32,047 nt of DNA, from the IMG/VR virus record IMGVR_UViG_3300007770_000057, positions 1 to 32,047 of that record; one strand, 5' to 3'. This document shows positions 6,690 to 15,875 of this stretch, in pieces. The notes below the pieces were generated by a model. That model saw only the letters and a program-made list of their open reading frames with translations. It was not told the origin of the DNA and did no database searches. The stretch is from a virus. Positions within the stretch are counted from its first letter, which is position 1. Every line of letters begins with the position of its first letter. The position numbers were made by a program, and so were the translations under genes.

Positions 6690-8744
6690 ATGGCACTAAT
6701 CCCCCTACATCTTGGACAAGATGGTATTACCCTTCATGCTATTAGTGGTATATCTGCCAGTGTTGATGATGGTGCATCTCACCAAAATAAAGACAGGATT
6801 CCTGAATTTGTTGCTACTGACCATACGTCTTTTATGACTTTTTTACAAGCATACTATGAATGGATGGAAACAGAAGGTAATCCTAAATATGAATCTCTTA
6901 AAATGTTAGACAGAAGAGATGTGGATGATACTGTTGATGATTTTGTTAAATACTTCTCTAAAGAGTTTATTCAGAATTTCCCAGAAACATTTGCTAGTAC
7001 TAGTACAGACAAAAGAAAACTTATTAAAAACATTAAAGATTTTTACTATGCAAAAGGCACTGAAAAATCCTATAAGTTATTGTTTAGACTTTTATTTGAT
7101 GAAACACCTGAATTTAAATATCCAAGTAATGAAATAATAAAAGCATCAGATGCCAATTGGACAGAACCATTAGTATTAAAACTATCTAAAACTAACGATA
7201 TATCCAATATATTCGAAATGTTGGGTAGAAAACTAGAACAAAGACACCCGTGGTCTAATGAAATTTTAGCATATGGATTTATTGAAAATATGTTAACATA
7301 CCACAAAGAAGGTTATGGTGTTATTGAGGTAGAGTTATCAGGCATATTTGGTGACTTTGAATCAGAGAAAGAAGTTCAAATCACTTTACCTAGTGGTACT
7401 ACAATATATGAATACGTTTATCCAACCTTAGCAAGCATAGGAGTTTCTTCTGGTGCCAGCGGTACTAATTATTCTGTGGGCGACCAAATTACTATCAGTG
7501 GAAGCAGTATGGGTGTTGGTGCGTTAGGAGAGGTTACATCAGTTGGTCTTAGTGGTGAGATAAACAGAATTGAACTATTAAATACAGGTATTAATTACAG
7601 GTCTATTGAAAGTTTAACCGCTACAATATCTTCTAACGGTGGTACTGGTAGTGGTGCTACTCTTGGTATTACTGGTGGTGGTAACATTCAAAGGAAGAAA
7701 GGATACTGGTCTGGGAATGCAGGGTTGTTAAGTTCTTCCAACAAATTACAAGACAATGACTACTACCAATCATTTTCTTATGTGATTAAATCATCTAAAA
7801 ATCTTAAAGATTATGCGGATACGGTAAAGAGAATTATACATCCCGCAGGGTTCAAATTATTTGGTAATACTCTTCTATCCGAAATCATGTCTGCAGGGGG
7901 TACTTTAAGTCCCACACTTAAAAAATATGAAGTACCGCTTAGTGGTCATTATACACCATATAGGTTTACAACTGAAAGAAATCTCAGAGCAAACGGTATT
8001 GGTGGGTCTGGTGGAACAGACTTATATCCAGACGGATATGGTTGGTCTGCGGGTGCAACTGGATTTGTAGTGGGAGAAACAGCAAGTACTGTCCATGCAG
8101 TTGTCGGTGGTTCTGGCCCTCTAGGGGGTGTTACTCATAGAAATGAAAGTATAGGTTCGGGTGCATCACATGGAACTGCTGATTCTCAAGGGCCTGGTGG
8201 TACACTGAATGGCCCTCAGGGCAACCAGTTTAATGTTGTAGGTGGTATTTGGGGAGCATCTGGAATGTCATCTGGTGAAACTGGTTATGGTTCAACGCTA
8301 GCAGGTGCTGGCTATTGGGAGATTTATTGTCACCCCAATTCTAGAAACATAACCAATATACCCAACAAAAAAGGTCTTACAACAGATAGACTTTTCTTAA
8401 CTTCAGCAGAAGGTCAATTAAATGGTTGGGGTATTTGTACTGGTCAGTTTGATGTGGGTGAATACATAATACAAAAGAGTCCTCATTCACAATTAGCCAT
8501 AGGCAAAGTTGGTGCTGTTGATTTTATGGGTGGTATGTTTTATATTGATGTTAACACCATAAGCGGTGTTTTTCTACCTTATAATCAAGATATGATTGGT
8601 GGCTCTGTAGGATTAGCAACTGGAAAGTCTTGGGGTAAAACAGGTTACATAAATAGTATAGGTCGTAGTGTAGGTTCAACTACTAACTATAACGAAATGA
8701 ATTATGTAACCATTCAAGACTTCTTATTTGGAATAGAGAGATGA
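6690..8744 (+). CDS. Baseplate wedge protein, gp7-like by position
   Basis: A 684-residue structural protein between gp6 and gp8, where T4 has gp7, though T4 gp7 is far longer (about 1032 aa) and I see no clear alignment. Residues 30-170 are helical and contain a pattern I associate with marine T4-like phage wedge proteins: FLQAYYEWMETEGNP (51-65), FVKYFSKEFIQNFP (85-98), KNIKDFYYAKGTEKSY (113-128), LFRLLFDE. Residues around 255-330 form a Gly-rich beta module (NYSVGDQITISG). Residues 425-520 are Gly/Ser-rich and fibre-like. Residues near 587-640 carry the FDVGEYII module that also occurs in gp8 and gp14. The start ATTATATGGCA has no Shine-Dalgarno, suggesting coupling to gp6. A wedge role is well supported by order; identity with gp7 is an inference. 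Confidence 0.7.
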   Translation: MALIPLHLGQDGITLHAISGISASVDDGASHQNKDRIPEFVATDHTSFMTFLQAYYEWMETEGNPKYESLKMLDRRDVDDTVDDFVKYFSKEFIQNFPETFASTSTDKRKLIKNIKDFYYAKGTEKSYKLLFRLLFDETPEFKYPSNEIIKASDANWTEPLVLKLSKTNDISNIFEMLGRKLEQRHPWSNEILAYGFIENMLTYHKEGYGVIEVELSGIFGDFESEKEVQITLPSGTTIYEYVYPTLASIGVSSGASGTNYSVGDQITISGSSMGVGALGEVTSVGLSGEINRIELLNTGINYRSIESLTATISSNGGTGSGATLGITGGGNIQRKKGYWSGNAGLLSSSNKLQDNDYYQSFSYVIKSSKNLKDYADTVKRIIHPAGFKLFGNTLLSEIMSAGGTLSPTLKKYEVPLSGHYTPYRFTTERNLRANGIGGSGGTDLYPDGYGWSAGATGFVVGETASTVHAVVGGSGPLGGVTHRNESIGSGASHGTADSQGPGGTLNGPQGNQFNVVGGIWGASGMSSGETGYGSTLAGAGYWEIYCHPNSRNITNIPNKKGLTTDRLFLTSAEGQLNGWGICTGQFDVGEYIIQKSPHSQLAIGKVGAVDFMGGMFYIDVNTISGVFLPYNQDMIGGSVGLATGKSWGKTGYINSIGRSVGSTTNYNEMNYVTIQDFLFGIER

Positions 8745-8751
8745 TACTAAT

Positions 8752-10743
8752 ATGGCATTAAAAGCGACACTAAAAACTCATATTTTACAAAAATTAATAG
8801 ATGATTTTCGTATAAATTCTGGTAATTCAAATTTTATCTTTGTTGCAAGAGGAACTTCGTGGTCAAACGACAGTTCTGCACCAACATATGTTGATAACAC
8901 AGAATCATATAATGATTTACATAAGAGAATGATTGCCGCTAAAAGGATTACATCCACTGATGCCTATCTTATGGTCCCCAAAAATACTTGGGTTAGTGGT
9001 ACTACCTATAGTATGTACACAGATGACGATGATATGTCTGGAATCACATTTTGGTCTACAAATTCAGAAAATAACATATATAAATGCATCTATAACGGTC
9101 AAACTGGTGGTAACACATCTAGTGCATTAAATACCTCAGATTCTCCAAGAGGCACATCAAATAATGTAATAACTACTGGTGATGGATATCAATGGAAATT
9201 CATGTTTAAAGTACCAGAAAACTGGAATAGATTTATCACTGACGACTACATTCCAGTTAAAAAGTTGACACTACAAGATGGGGTTTCAGAAAAGTTTGAT
9301 GATGAAAGACAACTACAATATCATGTGCAATATAATGCTGTAAATGGTTCTATAGATTATATCGATATAACTAGTGCAGGGAATTCGTATGGTAATAACA
9401 TCAACGCAGTATATACTGATGCTAACCCAGCACTCCCTAAAACTATATTAACGGATGCGACAACTGGTGAAGGTACTACTGGTACTGGTGTTCTTAGAAC
9501 CGTAGATTCTACCGTAGACGATTTTTATAATTCCTACTCGCTCAACATTGTTAAGGGTACAGGAATAGGTCAGTTCAGAAGAATTCAAGACTATAAAGGT
9601 GAAACTAGAACATGTACCGTAGATAACTGGACTATATTACCAGACACATCTAGTTTTTTCGAAATAATGCCCGAAGCAATCATTGATGGTGATGGTACTG
9701 GGGCTGTAGCCAGACCATTTTGTGATGGTGTTACTCTTAGCGGTATTGAAGTTATTAATAAAGGTAGCGGTTTTACTAGAGCAACCGTAAAAATAAAAAC
9801 TACTAATAGTAGTGGGGCAACATTTGAACCAATATTAAGTCCATATGGTGGTCACGGTTCAGACCCAGTTTCCGAAATTCCACCGACCAGACTTATGATT
9901 TTAGCCAAACTAGACAGGGATGAATCGGGCATTACTTCTGGAAAATTGTATACTGGTTCTTTTCCTTTAAGAAACGACTTTAGACAATATGGTATAATCA
10001 GAAATCCTACGTTAGCAACTGGTGATAGTAAAGGTAAAATCGCAGGTTCAGAGGTAGACTCTGTTACAGACATTAAAATCAGTGCCGCCACAGGTTCTGT
10101 TTATGGTGCTGGCGATTTTGTAGAGGATGATATTGTATTTGGGGAATCTAGCATAGCCTGCGGTAAGGTATTACAATGGTTTAGAAATACTGATATTTCA
10201 AAAGGCACTCTTAGGTTATTAAATGTAGGTACTAAATTCAAAATTGGTGAATATGTTGTAGGATTGGGTACTGGTAGCGATTGGTCTTCAAGTAACAAAG
10301 GTAGTGGCTATGTACAATACCAAGACGAAACGGACATCACTCAAACTAACAACCATTATAGGTTGACTACTGCATTAGAAATTAGGTCAACCGCAGGGAA
10401 TTCTGGTGACACCTATGGTATTGCCCATAGCAATAGATTTGATTTAGACCAAATTATCATGGGTTCATCTGGTAGTTCTGCTACTGTAATTGAATATATT
10501 CCAAGCGGTGGACAAACTGCAACGTTGTATTTAAGTAATGTTATCGGTAGTTCTGGTGCAGATTATCACGGATTTACTGTAGGAGAAAACCTGTCAGGGG
10601 TAACTGTTTCGTCTGTAATAAATAAAATATATATACCCGAATTTAATAAAGGTTCAGGTCAACTGTTATATATAAATAATGTAACACCTGTCAGTAGACA
10701 TAATGAACAGGAAGAGGAAATTAAAATTATCATAGACATATGA
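8752..10743 (+). CDS. gp8: Baseplate wedge subunit gp8, extended
   Basis: A 663-residue protein matching T4 gp8 (334 aa), a wedge component that with gp7 and gp10 connects the inner and outer baseplate. Shared motifs in order are FIFVARGTSWSND (28-40), YLMVPKNTW (72-80), the diagnostic GDGYQWKFMFKVP (143-155) and FRQYGIIRNP (410-419), which matches the conserved stretch near the end of T4 gp8. The extra length comes from an insertion around 195-375 and about 240 residues after the T4-equivalent end. That extension holds two copies of a beta module (456-504 and 563-615) and ends with GQLLYINN...R..EQEEEIKIIIDI, a terminus I recognise from marine T4-like relatives. The start ACTAATATGGCA has no Shine-Dalgarno. 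Confidence 0.88.
   Translation: MALKATLKTHILQKLIDDFRINSGNSNFIFVARGTSWSNDSSAPTYVDNTESYNDLHKRMIAAKRITSTDAYLMVPKNTWVSGTTYSMYTDDDDMSGITFWSTNSENNIYKCIYNGQTGGNTSSALNTSDSPRGTSNNVITTGDGYQWKFMFKVPENWNRFITDDYIPVKKLTLQDGVSEKFDDERQLQYHVQYNAVNGSIDYIDITSAGNSYGNNINAVYTDANPALPKTILTDATTGEGTTGTGVLRTVDSTVDDFYNSYSLNIVKGTGIGQFRRIQDYKGETRTCTVDNWTILPDTSSFFEIMPEAIIDGDGTGAVARPFCDGVTLSGIEVINKGSGFTRATVKIKTTNSSGATFEPILSPYGGHGSDPVSEIPPTRLMILAKLDRDESGITSGKLYTGSFPLRNDFRQYGIIRNPTLATGDSKGKIAGSEVDSVTDIKISAATGSVYGAGDFVEDDIVFGESSIACGKVLQWFRNTDISKGTLRLLNVGTKFKIGEYVVGLGTGSDWSSSNKGSGYVQYQDETDITQTNNHYRLTTALEIRSTAGNSGDTYGIAHSNRFDLDQIIMGSSGSSATVIEYIPSGGQTATLYLSNVIGSSGADYHGFTVGENLSGVTVSSVINKIYIPEFNKGSGQLLYINNVTPVSRHNEQEEEIKIIIDI
10671..10678 (+). 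promoter_or_regulatory. Possible late promoter inside end of gp8
   Basis: A perfect TATAAATA lies in the last 75 bases of the gp8 coding region, about 85 bases before the DUF4815 gene. It encodes part of YINN, so it could be incidental. Its position before a very large gene makes a late promoter plausible. Confidence 0.35.
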
Positions 10744-10762
10744 TAATGGAATAACTACTAAT

Positions 10763-13700
10763 ATGCCACAAAATTACGACGCACAATTGTTTAATAAAAC
10801 CCCTTATTATGATGACTATGATGAGGACAAGAGATTTCTTAGGTCTTTATTTAAGCCAGGCGTTGCTATTCAAGCACGTGAATTGACTCAACTTCAGACT
10901 GTTCTTCAAACGCAAATTGAAAGAATGGGTAGTCACATATTTGATAATGGAGCAGTAATCGCAGGTGGTGGTATTGCTGAATCTAAAATCAACTATGCAC
11001 GATTAGGTACTGCTGATGCATTAACTTCTACTGCATTAAGCAGTTTAGTCGGCCAGCAAATTTATGACCCGAATCACATAAACGGTGTTGTGCTACACGT
11101 ACTTAGTGGTTCTACTTTAAGTTCAGACCCTAATCAAGTAGTATTTTACCAATATACATCCAATGGTATTTTCACAGAGGGTACTCAAATAGGTACTACT
11201 GGTTCTGACAGCGTTGGTGTGACTTTTTCAATTGCTAATTCAGGTACTACAGCACCATCAATCGGGGCTGATGCAAACATATTTACAGTAGATGACGGTA
11301 TTTTCTATGTTGATGGATATTTTATTAGAAATTCAAAACAATCAGCAGTACCGTACTACACAACAGGTAATTATAGTGCCACCACTGGTGATAGTAGATA
11401 TAGAGGGTTCGGAAGCCCAACATCATCTGTAGGTTGGAGTGTTGAAAGAACAGTAACAGACCATAATGGTGATGTTAGCCTTCGTGACCCATCTGCAGGA
11501 TTTAACAATTATAATGCGCCGGGCGCAGACAGATATACAGTAAATCTTACATTAAGTCATGTCCCATTTGATGGTTCTATTGGAAGTGCTTCTGGTCTTA
11601 CATTCGATAATAAGGATTTTGTTGAATTGGTAAGGGTAGTGGGTGGTAGTAGTACAAAAACAGTAAAATACACAGATTATGCAGAAATTGAAGAAACTTT
11701 TGCTAGAAGGACTTTCGATGAATCTGGTAATTACACAGTTAATGCACCTAAGTTGAGGGTAATATCTCACGGTTCAGTGTTCTCACCATCTGATAGTACA
11801 AAATTTGCTGTGGGTATTGACCCTAATAAGTCTTATGTGGGTGGGTTTGAGGTAGATACACAAAGTGTTGCATATCTTGAGGTAGATAAAACTAGAGATA
11901 TAGGTGAAGTACCTGCATATGGTGAAAATCTTGATACAGCACTTGGTAATTATGTATTAGTTAATAGAACTGATGTTGATGGTGGATTTGGTGGTGCATC
12001 TCAAGGAGATTTTAATGAATCTGCACTAGCAATGAGCAAGCAAAGGTCTTTTAGTATCTGGAAAGATTTCTCAATCTCTGGTACATCAATTGGTTCATGT
12101 AATCTTAGAACAATTGTCAATAACCCTGATGATAAAAATCTCAAAGCGTACCTTTTCAATGTGGGTATGAGTTCCGATGGTGCATCTGGTTATAAGTTTT
12201 CCTCTGCAGGATATCTAGTTGCTGATGATACAGGGAGCGGACATACTGGTGCTACTGGTGTTTTCTTTAAACTCAAAGCAGATGCTAGTGGTTGGACTGG
12301 ACCACATGATGCAGGTAAACGCTCTCTTATATTCCCAGTTGCAAATAATAAAACAATTGGTAAGTCTGGTCCTGCATATGAATCAAAATACAATTCTAAA
12401 TTTGTAGTACAAAAAACTTCGACAGCACACTTTAGTAGTGATGCGGATGGTTCTACAGTTTCCATGTCTGATTCTATAGGTTTATTAGACGCAGATGATG
12501 ATAATTATGTAGTATGGTTTGGTGCAACTTCTGATACTTATACAGGTGTGTCTGCCTCTATTTTAGACCCCTCTGAATATAATATAAAAATATACGGTGC
12601 TGACTCTACCAATGCTAAATTTGTTTTAAGCCTTGTGGGTATGTCTGGACCAGCAGATGGTTCTACAGCATCGATTTTACATCCAGTAATCTATAATTCA
12701 AACAGGATTACTACTAATACTGGTCAAAAAGTATACAGGACTCTTACCCAGACTACACAGTCTTCTACAACAGTATCTACCTCAGAAACTGTATATTTTA
12801 ACGGTGCTACGTCCGCTAAATTTATTTTAAACCATGCTCATGTTTATGATGTAAAAGAAGTTTCTAATGAGGGTAACGACATTGCTCTGAGCGATATAAC
12901 CATAGAAGATGGTCAAAGACAGTCTGCATTCCATAGAAGTTCTGTTTATATCCCTGTAAGTTCACTAGTACTGGTTGGTTCGGAATACAGATGCCTGTTC
13001 ACCTATGACTACTATGCACACTCTGGTATTGGCCCAGTTACAGTTAACAGTTATCCAGATTCGTATGAAGATGTCCCAGAATTTAATGACCCAGATAGCG
13101 GTAAAATTTTAAAACTAAGAGAACATATAGATTTTAGACCTGTACAAAATTCTGATAATACTTATACAGAATTTGGTATACCATTCTTTAAAAATAATAA
13201 CTCATATTCTCAAATAGGCTATAGTTACTATTTACCCAGAATAGACAAAATTTCACTTTGCAAAGATAGAACATATAGAGTCATAAAAGGTGTACCTTCA
13301 ATAAATCCACAATCACCACAGACATCCTCTGAGGACATGGATTTGTATTTGTTGAAAATTAAACCTTACGTATTTAACCTAGGTAAAGATGTCGATGCAA
13401 AATACATTGACAATAGACGATTTACCATGAAAACAATAGGTGAATTAGAAAATCAAGTAGAAAACGTTGAAAGGGACAGACATCTAGAATCGATGTATAC
13501 CTCTGCGGTCGCTCTAGGGGCTGCAGTGACATCTACGACTCTTATTGAAGAAGGTACTCTAATAGACGATTTTAGTGGACATGCATTTGGTGATGTATCA
13601 AATAGAGATAACAATTGCAGTATGGACTTTAAAGACAGAGGGCTTAAAGCACCATTTACCACAAATGCATTAAAATTTGATGTTAACACATTACCTTCAG

Positions 13701-15838
13701 GGTTAACATTGACTTCTGGTAGAGTTGTAACTTACGACTTCACAGAAGAGAAGGCACTAGGTGTATCGTTTGGTACTAGTTCGCTGAAAGTCAACCCTTA
13801 TGGTAATACAGATTTCTTAGGTTATCTAAAACTAAATCCTGCATCTGATTTTTGGTATGATACAGAAACCAATCCAGAGGTTTTGGTCAATTCATTTGGT
13901 GAAAACAACCAATATCAAACAACAGGGAACGCATGGCAAGCAGGACGTTCTGCGGGTTGGGGTAGCGAATATGGTGAATGGAGAAGTCACTGGTTGGGTT
14001 CAGAAGAGTTGAATGAAACCATGTCGAAAGTAGACCCCTTAGACAGAAATTATAAATTACCAGTAAAATCAGCAAGGGCCCAGTTACCTGACAGAGTTCT
14101 AAGAGAATCTAACGATAGAACAGTGGATGAAAGTATTGTTCCTTATATGAGGTCAGTAGGTGTTACTTTTGATGCTACTGGTTTATTGCCTGGTTCAACA
14201 GTTTATGCTTTATTTGATGGTGTATTGGTGGGTGCATCCGGCACAGGTTACTCGGTTAGTAGTCAAGGTGCAGTTAGCGGTAGAGTTACAGTTGGTAACT
14301 CCTATTTAACAGGTGAGAAGACATTTAGATTAACAAACAGTAATACAGACACTTTAAGTAGTACAACAACTGCAGCCGATGCTAAATTCTATTCACAAGG
14401 TTTGTTAAATAGCAAAAGTTCTAATATCATCTCAGATAGACCTGCTATGTCTAGAAGGAAATCTGTTAACAGCGATAGCATCATTAGCGGACCATATTTG
14501 AACACAGTGGATGGTAATTATTCTTCTGTTCAAAACGGATTAGACCCTCTAACACAAGAAATAATTGTGGATGCGGGTGCTTTCCCTCAAGGTGTATTCT
14601 TAAGTAGTGTTGAGTTATTCTTTAAGAAAGCAGATACTTCTTTACCAGTAACAATCGACATCAGACCCGTTGTTAATGGTGCACCACACGATTTCTTAGT
14701 AGTACCTCATTCAGAAGTTACAGTATTACCAACTACAACTTCGGACGGGCCTAATGGTGGATTAGGAACTAAATTTAGTTTTGAATCACCAGTTTATTTA
14801 CCGCCTGGAAATTGGGCTATCGGTATAATGTCTAATAGTAGCAATAATATATTGTTTAAGGCAGAAGTTGGTAATGTTTGGTTAGATATAGATGGTACAC
14901 AAAATGCAAACTCAGACATCTATGGTGGTATGGGATACGGTAATGGAATTCGCCCAGGCAAAATGTTTAAACCTTTAAATAATGGTTCTAGACAAAGTAG
15001 CAGTCTTGAAAGTGTTACCATGAATGTTCATAGGTGCAGTTTCAATGGTGGTTCTTTAACCAAAGAACAAAGAACTCTAATATTAGATGCTACAATGTCA
15101 TCAGGTTCAACAGCATATGGTCATATAGCAAACGTTGTTAGCAATGACCAGTTATTTACATCAAGTAGCGTAAGACCTATTTATGATTTGAAGGTCAATG
15201 GTGTTAGGTATTCTGGTATTATACCAAATAAAGATGTTACTTTAGTGAAACAAGAAACAATAGATGAAACAGGTGATATGCAATTAGAGGTAGAATATGG
15301 TAGCACTACATCTTCCCTATTAACCCCTGTGTTAGATATGGATAGGATTGGGTCGGTGTTAATCCATGATAGATTTACTTGGGCTGTAGTTGGTGCTGAT
15401 ACTGGTTCGGTTCTAGGTGAAACACAAAAGAACTCTGCAGGAGCACCTACTATTGCAAGATATGTATCCAAAAAATTACATTTTGGTAATTTGATTGCTG
15501 ACGATTTGAGGGTCTATCTAGACATTGCTCGAAATCAAGGACATGTCAAAGTATTCGCTAAGGTAAACAACGATGATGAAGATTTTAACAATATAAAATG
15601 GGTTCAACTATATAAGGATGGTGATGCTGAAAAGGAATGGTGGACCGACAGCCAAGCGGAAGTGCTAACACCAATAGAATTCATGCCGCAGTCCAGTCCA
15701 GTTGTCACTTCTTTAGGTGAATTTGATGTTTATGCAATCAAGATTGTGATATTTGGTAGCGATTTGGGTGAAGGGGATGCAACAGGGATGCCAACAATCA
15801 AGAATTTGAGAGCGGTAGCACTAAAGTCTACGGTTTAA
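10763..15838 (+). CDS. Giant DUF4815 baseplate/tail structural protein
   Basis: At 1691 residues this is the largest protein here. Residues 18-62 carry the DUF4815 signature (DYDEDKRFLRSLFKPG, then IQARELTQLQTVLQTQIE and GSHIF), a family typical of marine T4-like phages and encoded near gp8. The rest is beta-rich with long Ser/Thr/Gly segments. Around residues 1270-1420 lies a domain with VFLSSVELFFKKAD, PVTIDIRPVVNG and YLPPGNWAIGIMS, recalling carbohydrate-binding-like beta-sandwich domains of large tail proteins. It occupies the place of T4 gp9/gp10/gp11/gp12, so a role in the outer baseplate or as fibre attachment is likely but inferred. The ATG follows ACTACTAAT without a clear Shine-Dalgarno; a possible late promoter lies at 10671. 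Confidence 0.75.
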   Translation: MPQNYDAQLFNKTPYYDDYDEDKRFLRSLFKPGVAIQARELTQLQTVLQTQIERMGSHIFDNGAVIAGGGIAESKINYARLGTADALTSTALSSLVGQQIYDPNHINGVVLHVLSGSTLSSDPNQVVFYQYTSNGIFTEGTQIGTTGSDSVGVTFSIANSGTTAPSIGADANIFTVDDGIFYVDGYFIRNSKQSAVPYYTTGNYSATTGDSRYRGFGSPTSSVGWSVERTVTDHNGDVSLRDPSAGFNNYNAPGADRYTVNLTLSHVPFDGSIGSASGLTFDNKDFVELVRVVGGSSTKTVKYTDYAEIEETFARRTFDESGNYTVNAPKLRVISHGSVFSPSDSTKFAVGIDPNKSYVGGFEVDTQSVAYLEVDKTRDIGEVPAYGENLDTALGNYVLVNRTDVDGGFGGASQGDFNESALAMSKQRSFSIWKDFSISGTSIGSCNLRTIVNNPDDKNLKAYLFNVGMSSDGASGYKFSSAGYLVADDTGSGHTGATGVFFKLKADASGWTGPHDAGKRSLIFPVANNKTIGKSGPAYESKYNSKFVVQKTSTAHFSSDADGSTVSMSDSIGLLDADDDNYVVWFGATSDTYTGVSASILDPSEYNIKIYGADSTNAKFVLSLVGMSGPADGSTASILHPVIYNSNRITTNTGQKVYRTLTQTTQSSTTVSTSETVYFNGATSAKFILNHAHVYDVKEVSNEGNDIALSDITIEDGQRQSAFHRSSVYIPVSSLVLVGSEYRCLFTYDYYAHSGIGPVTVNSYPDSYEDVPEFNDPDSGKILKLREHIDFRPVQNSDNTYTEFGIPFFKNNNSYSQIGYSYYLPRIDKISLCKDRTYRVIKGVPSINPQSPQTSSEDMDLYLLKIKPYVFNLGKDVDAKYIDNRRFTMKTIGELENQVENVERDRHLESMYTSAVALGAAVTSTTLIEEGTLIDDFSGHAFGDVSNRDNNCSMDFKDRGLKAPFTTNALKFDVNTLPSGLTLTSGRVVTYDFTEEKALGVSFGTSSLKVNPYGNTDFLGYLKLNPASDFWYDTETNPEVLVNSFGENNQYQTTGNAWQAGRSAGWGSEYGEWRSHWLGSEELNETMSKVDPLDRNYKLPVKSARAQLPDRVLRESNDRTVDESIVPYMRSVGVTFDATGLLPGSTVYALFDGVLVGASGTGYSVSSQGAVSGRVTVGNSYLTGEKTFRLTNSNTDTLSSTTTAADAKFYSQGLLNSKSSNIISDRPAMSRRKSVNSDSIISGPYLNTVDGNYSSVQNGLDPLTQEIIVDAGAFPQGVFLSSVELFFKKADTSLPVTIDIRPVVNGAPHDFLVVPHSEVTVLPTTTSDGPNGGLGTKFSFESPVYLPPGNWAIGIMSNSSNNILFKAEVGNVWLDIDGTQNANSDIYGGMGYGNGIRPGKMFKPLNNGSRQSSSLESVTMNVHRCSFNGGSLTKEQRTLILDATMSSGSTAYGHIANVVSNDQLFTSSSVRPIYDLKVNGVRYSGIIPNKDVTLVKQETIDETGDMQLEVEYGSTTSSLLTPVLDMDRIGSVLIHDRFTWAVVGADTGSVLGETQKNSAGAPTIARYVSKKLHFGNLIADDLRVYLDIARNQGHVKVFAKVNNDDEDFNNIKWVQLYKDGDAEKEWWTDSQAEVLTPIEFMPQSSPVVTSLGEFDVYAIKIVIFGSDLGEGDATGMPTIKNLRAVALKSTV

Positions 15839-15846
15839 AAAGAAGA

Positions 15847-15854
15847 TATAAATA
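15847..15854 (+). promoter_or_regulatory. T4-type late promoter octamer
   Basis: A perfect TATAAATA lies in the 37-base gap before the fibre-like gene at 15876. By T4 late-promoter geometry the transcript would start near 15860, at AGGAAAA, giving a leader of about 16 bases that begins at the presumed ribosome binding site. Confidence 0.65.
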
Positions 15855-15875
15855 CTAATAGGAAAATAGTAAAAA

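Noticed and set aside
6919-7137. Second + strand frame inside the gp7-like gene (similar cases at 8933, 12219, 19747, 20604)
   Set aside because: They lie wholly or almost wholly within recognised structural genes in another frame, without start signals or recognisable protein features.
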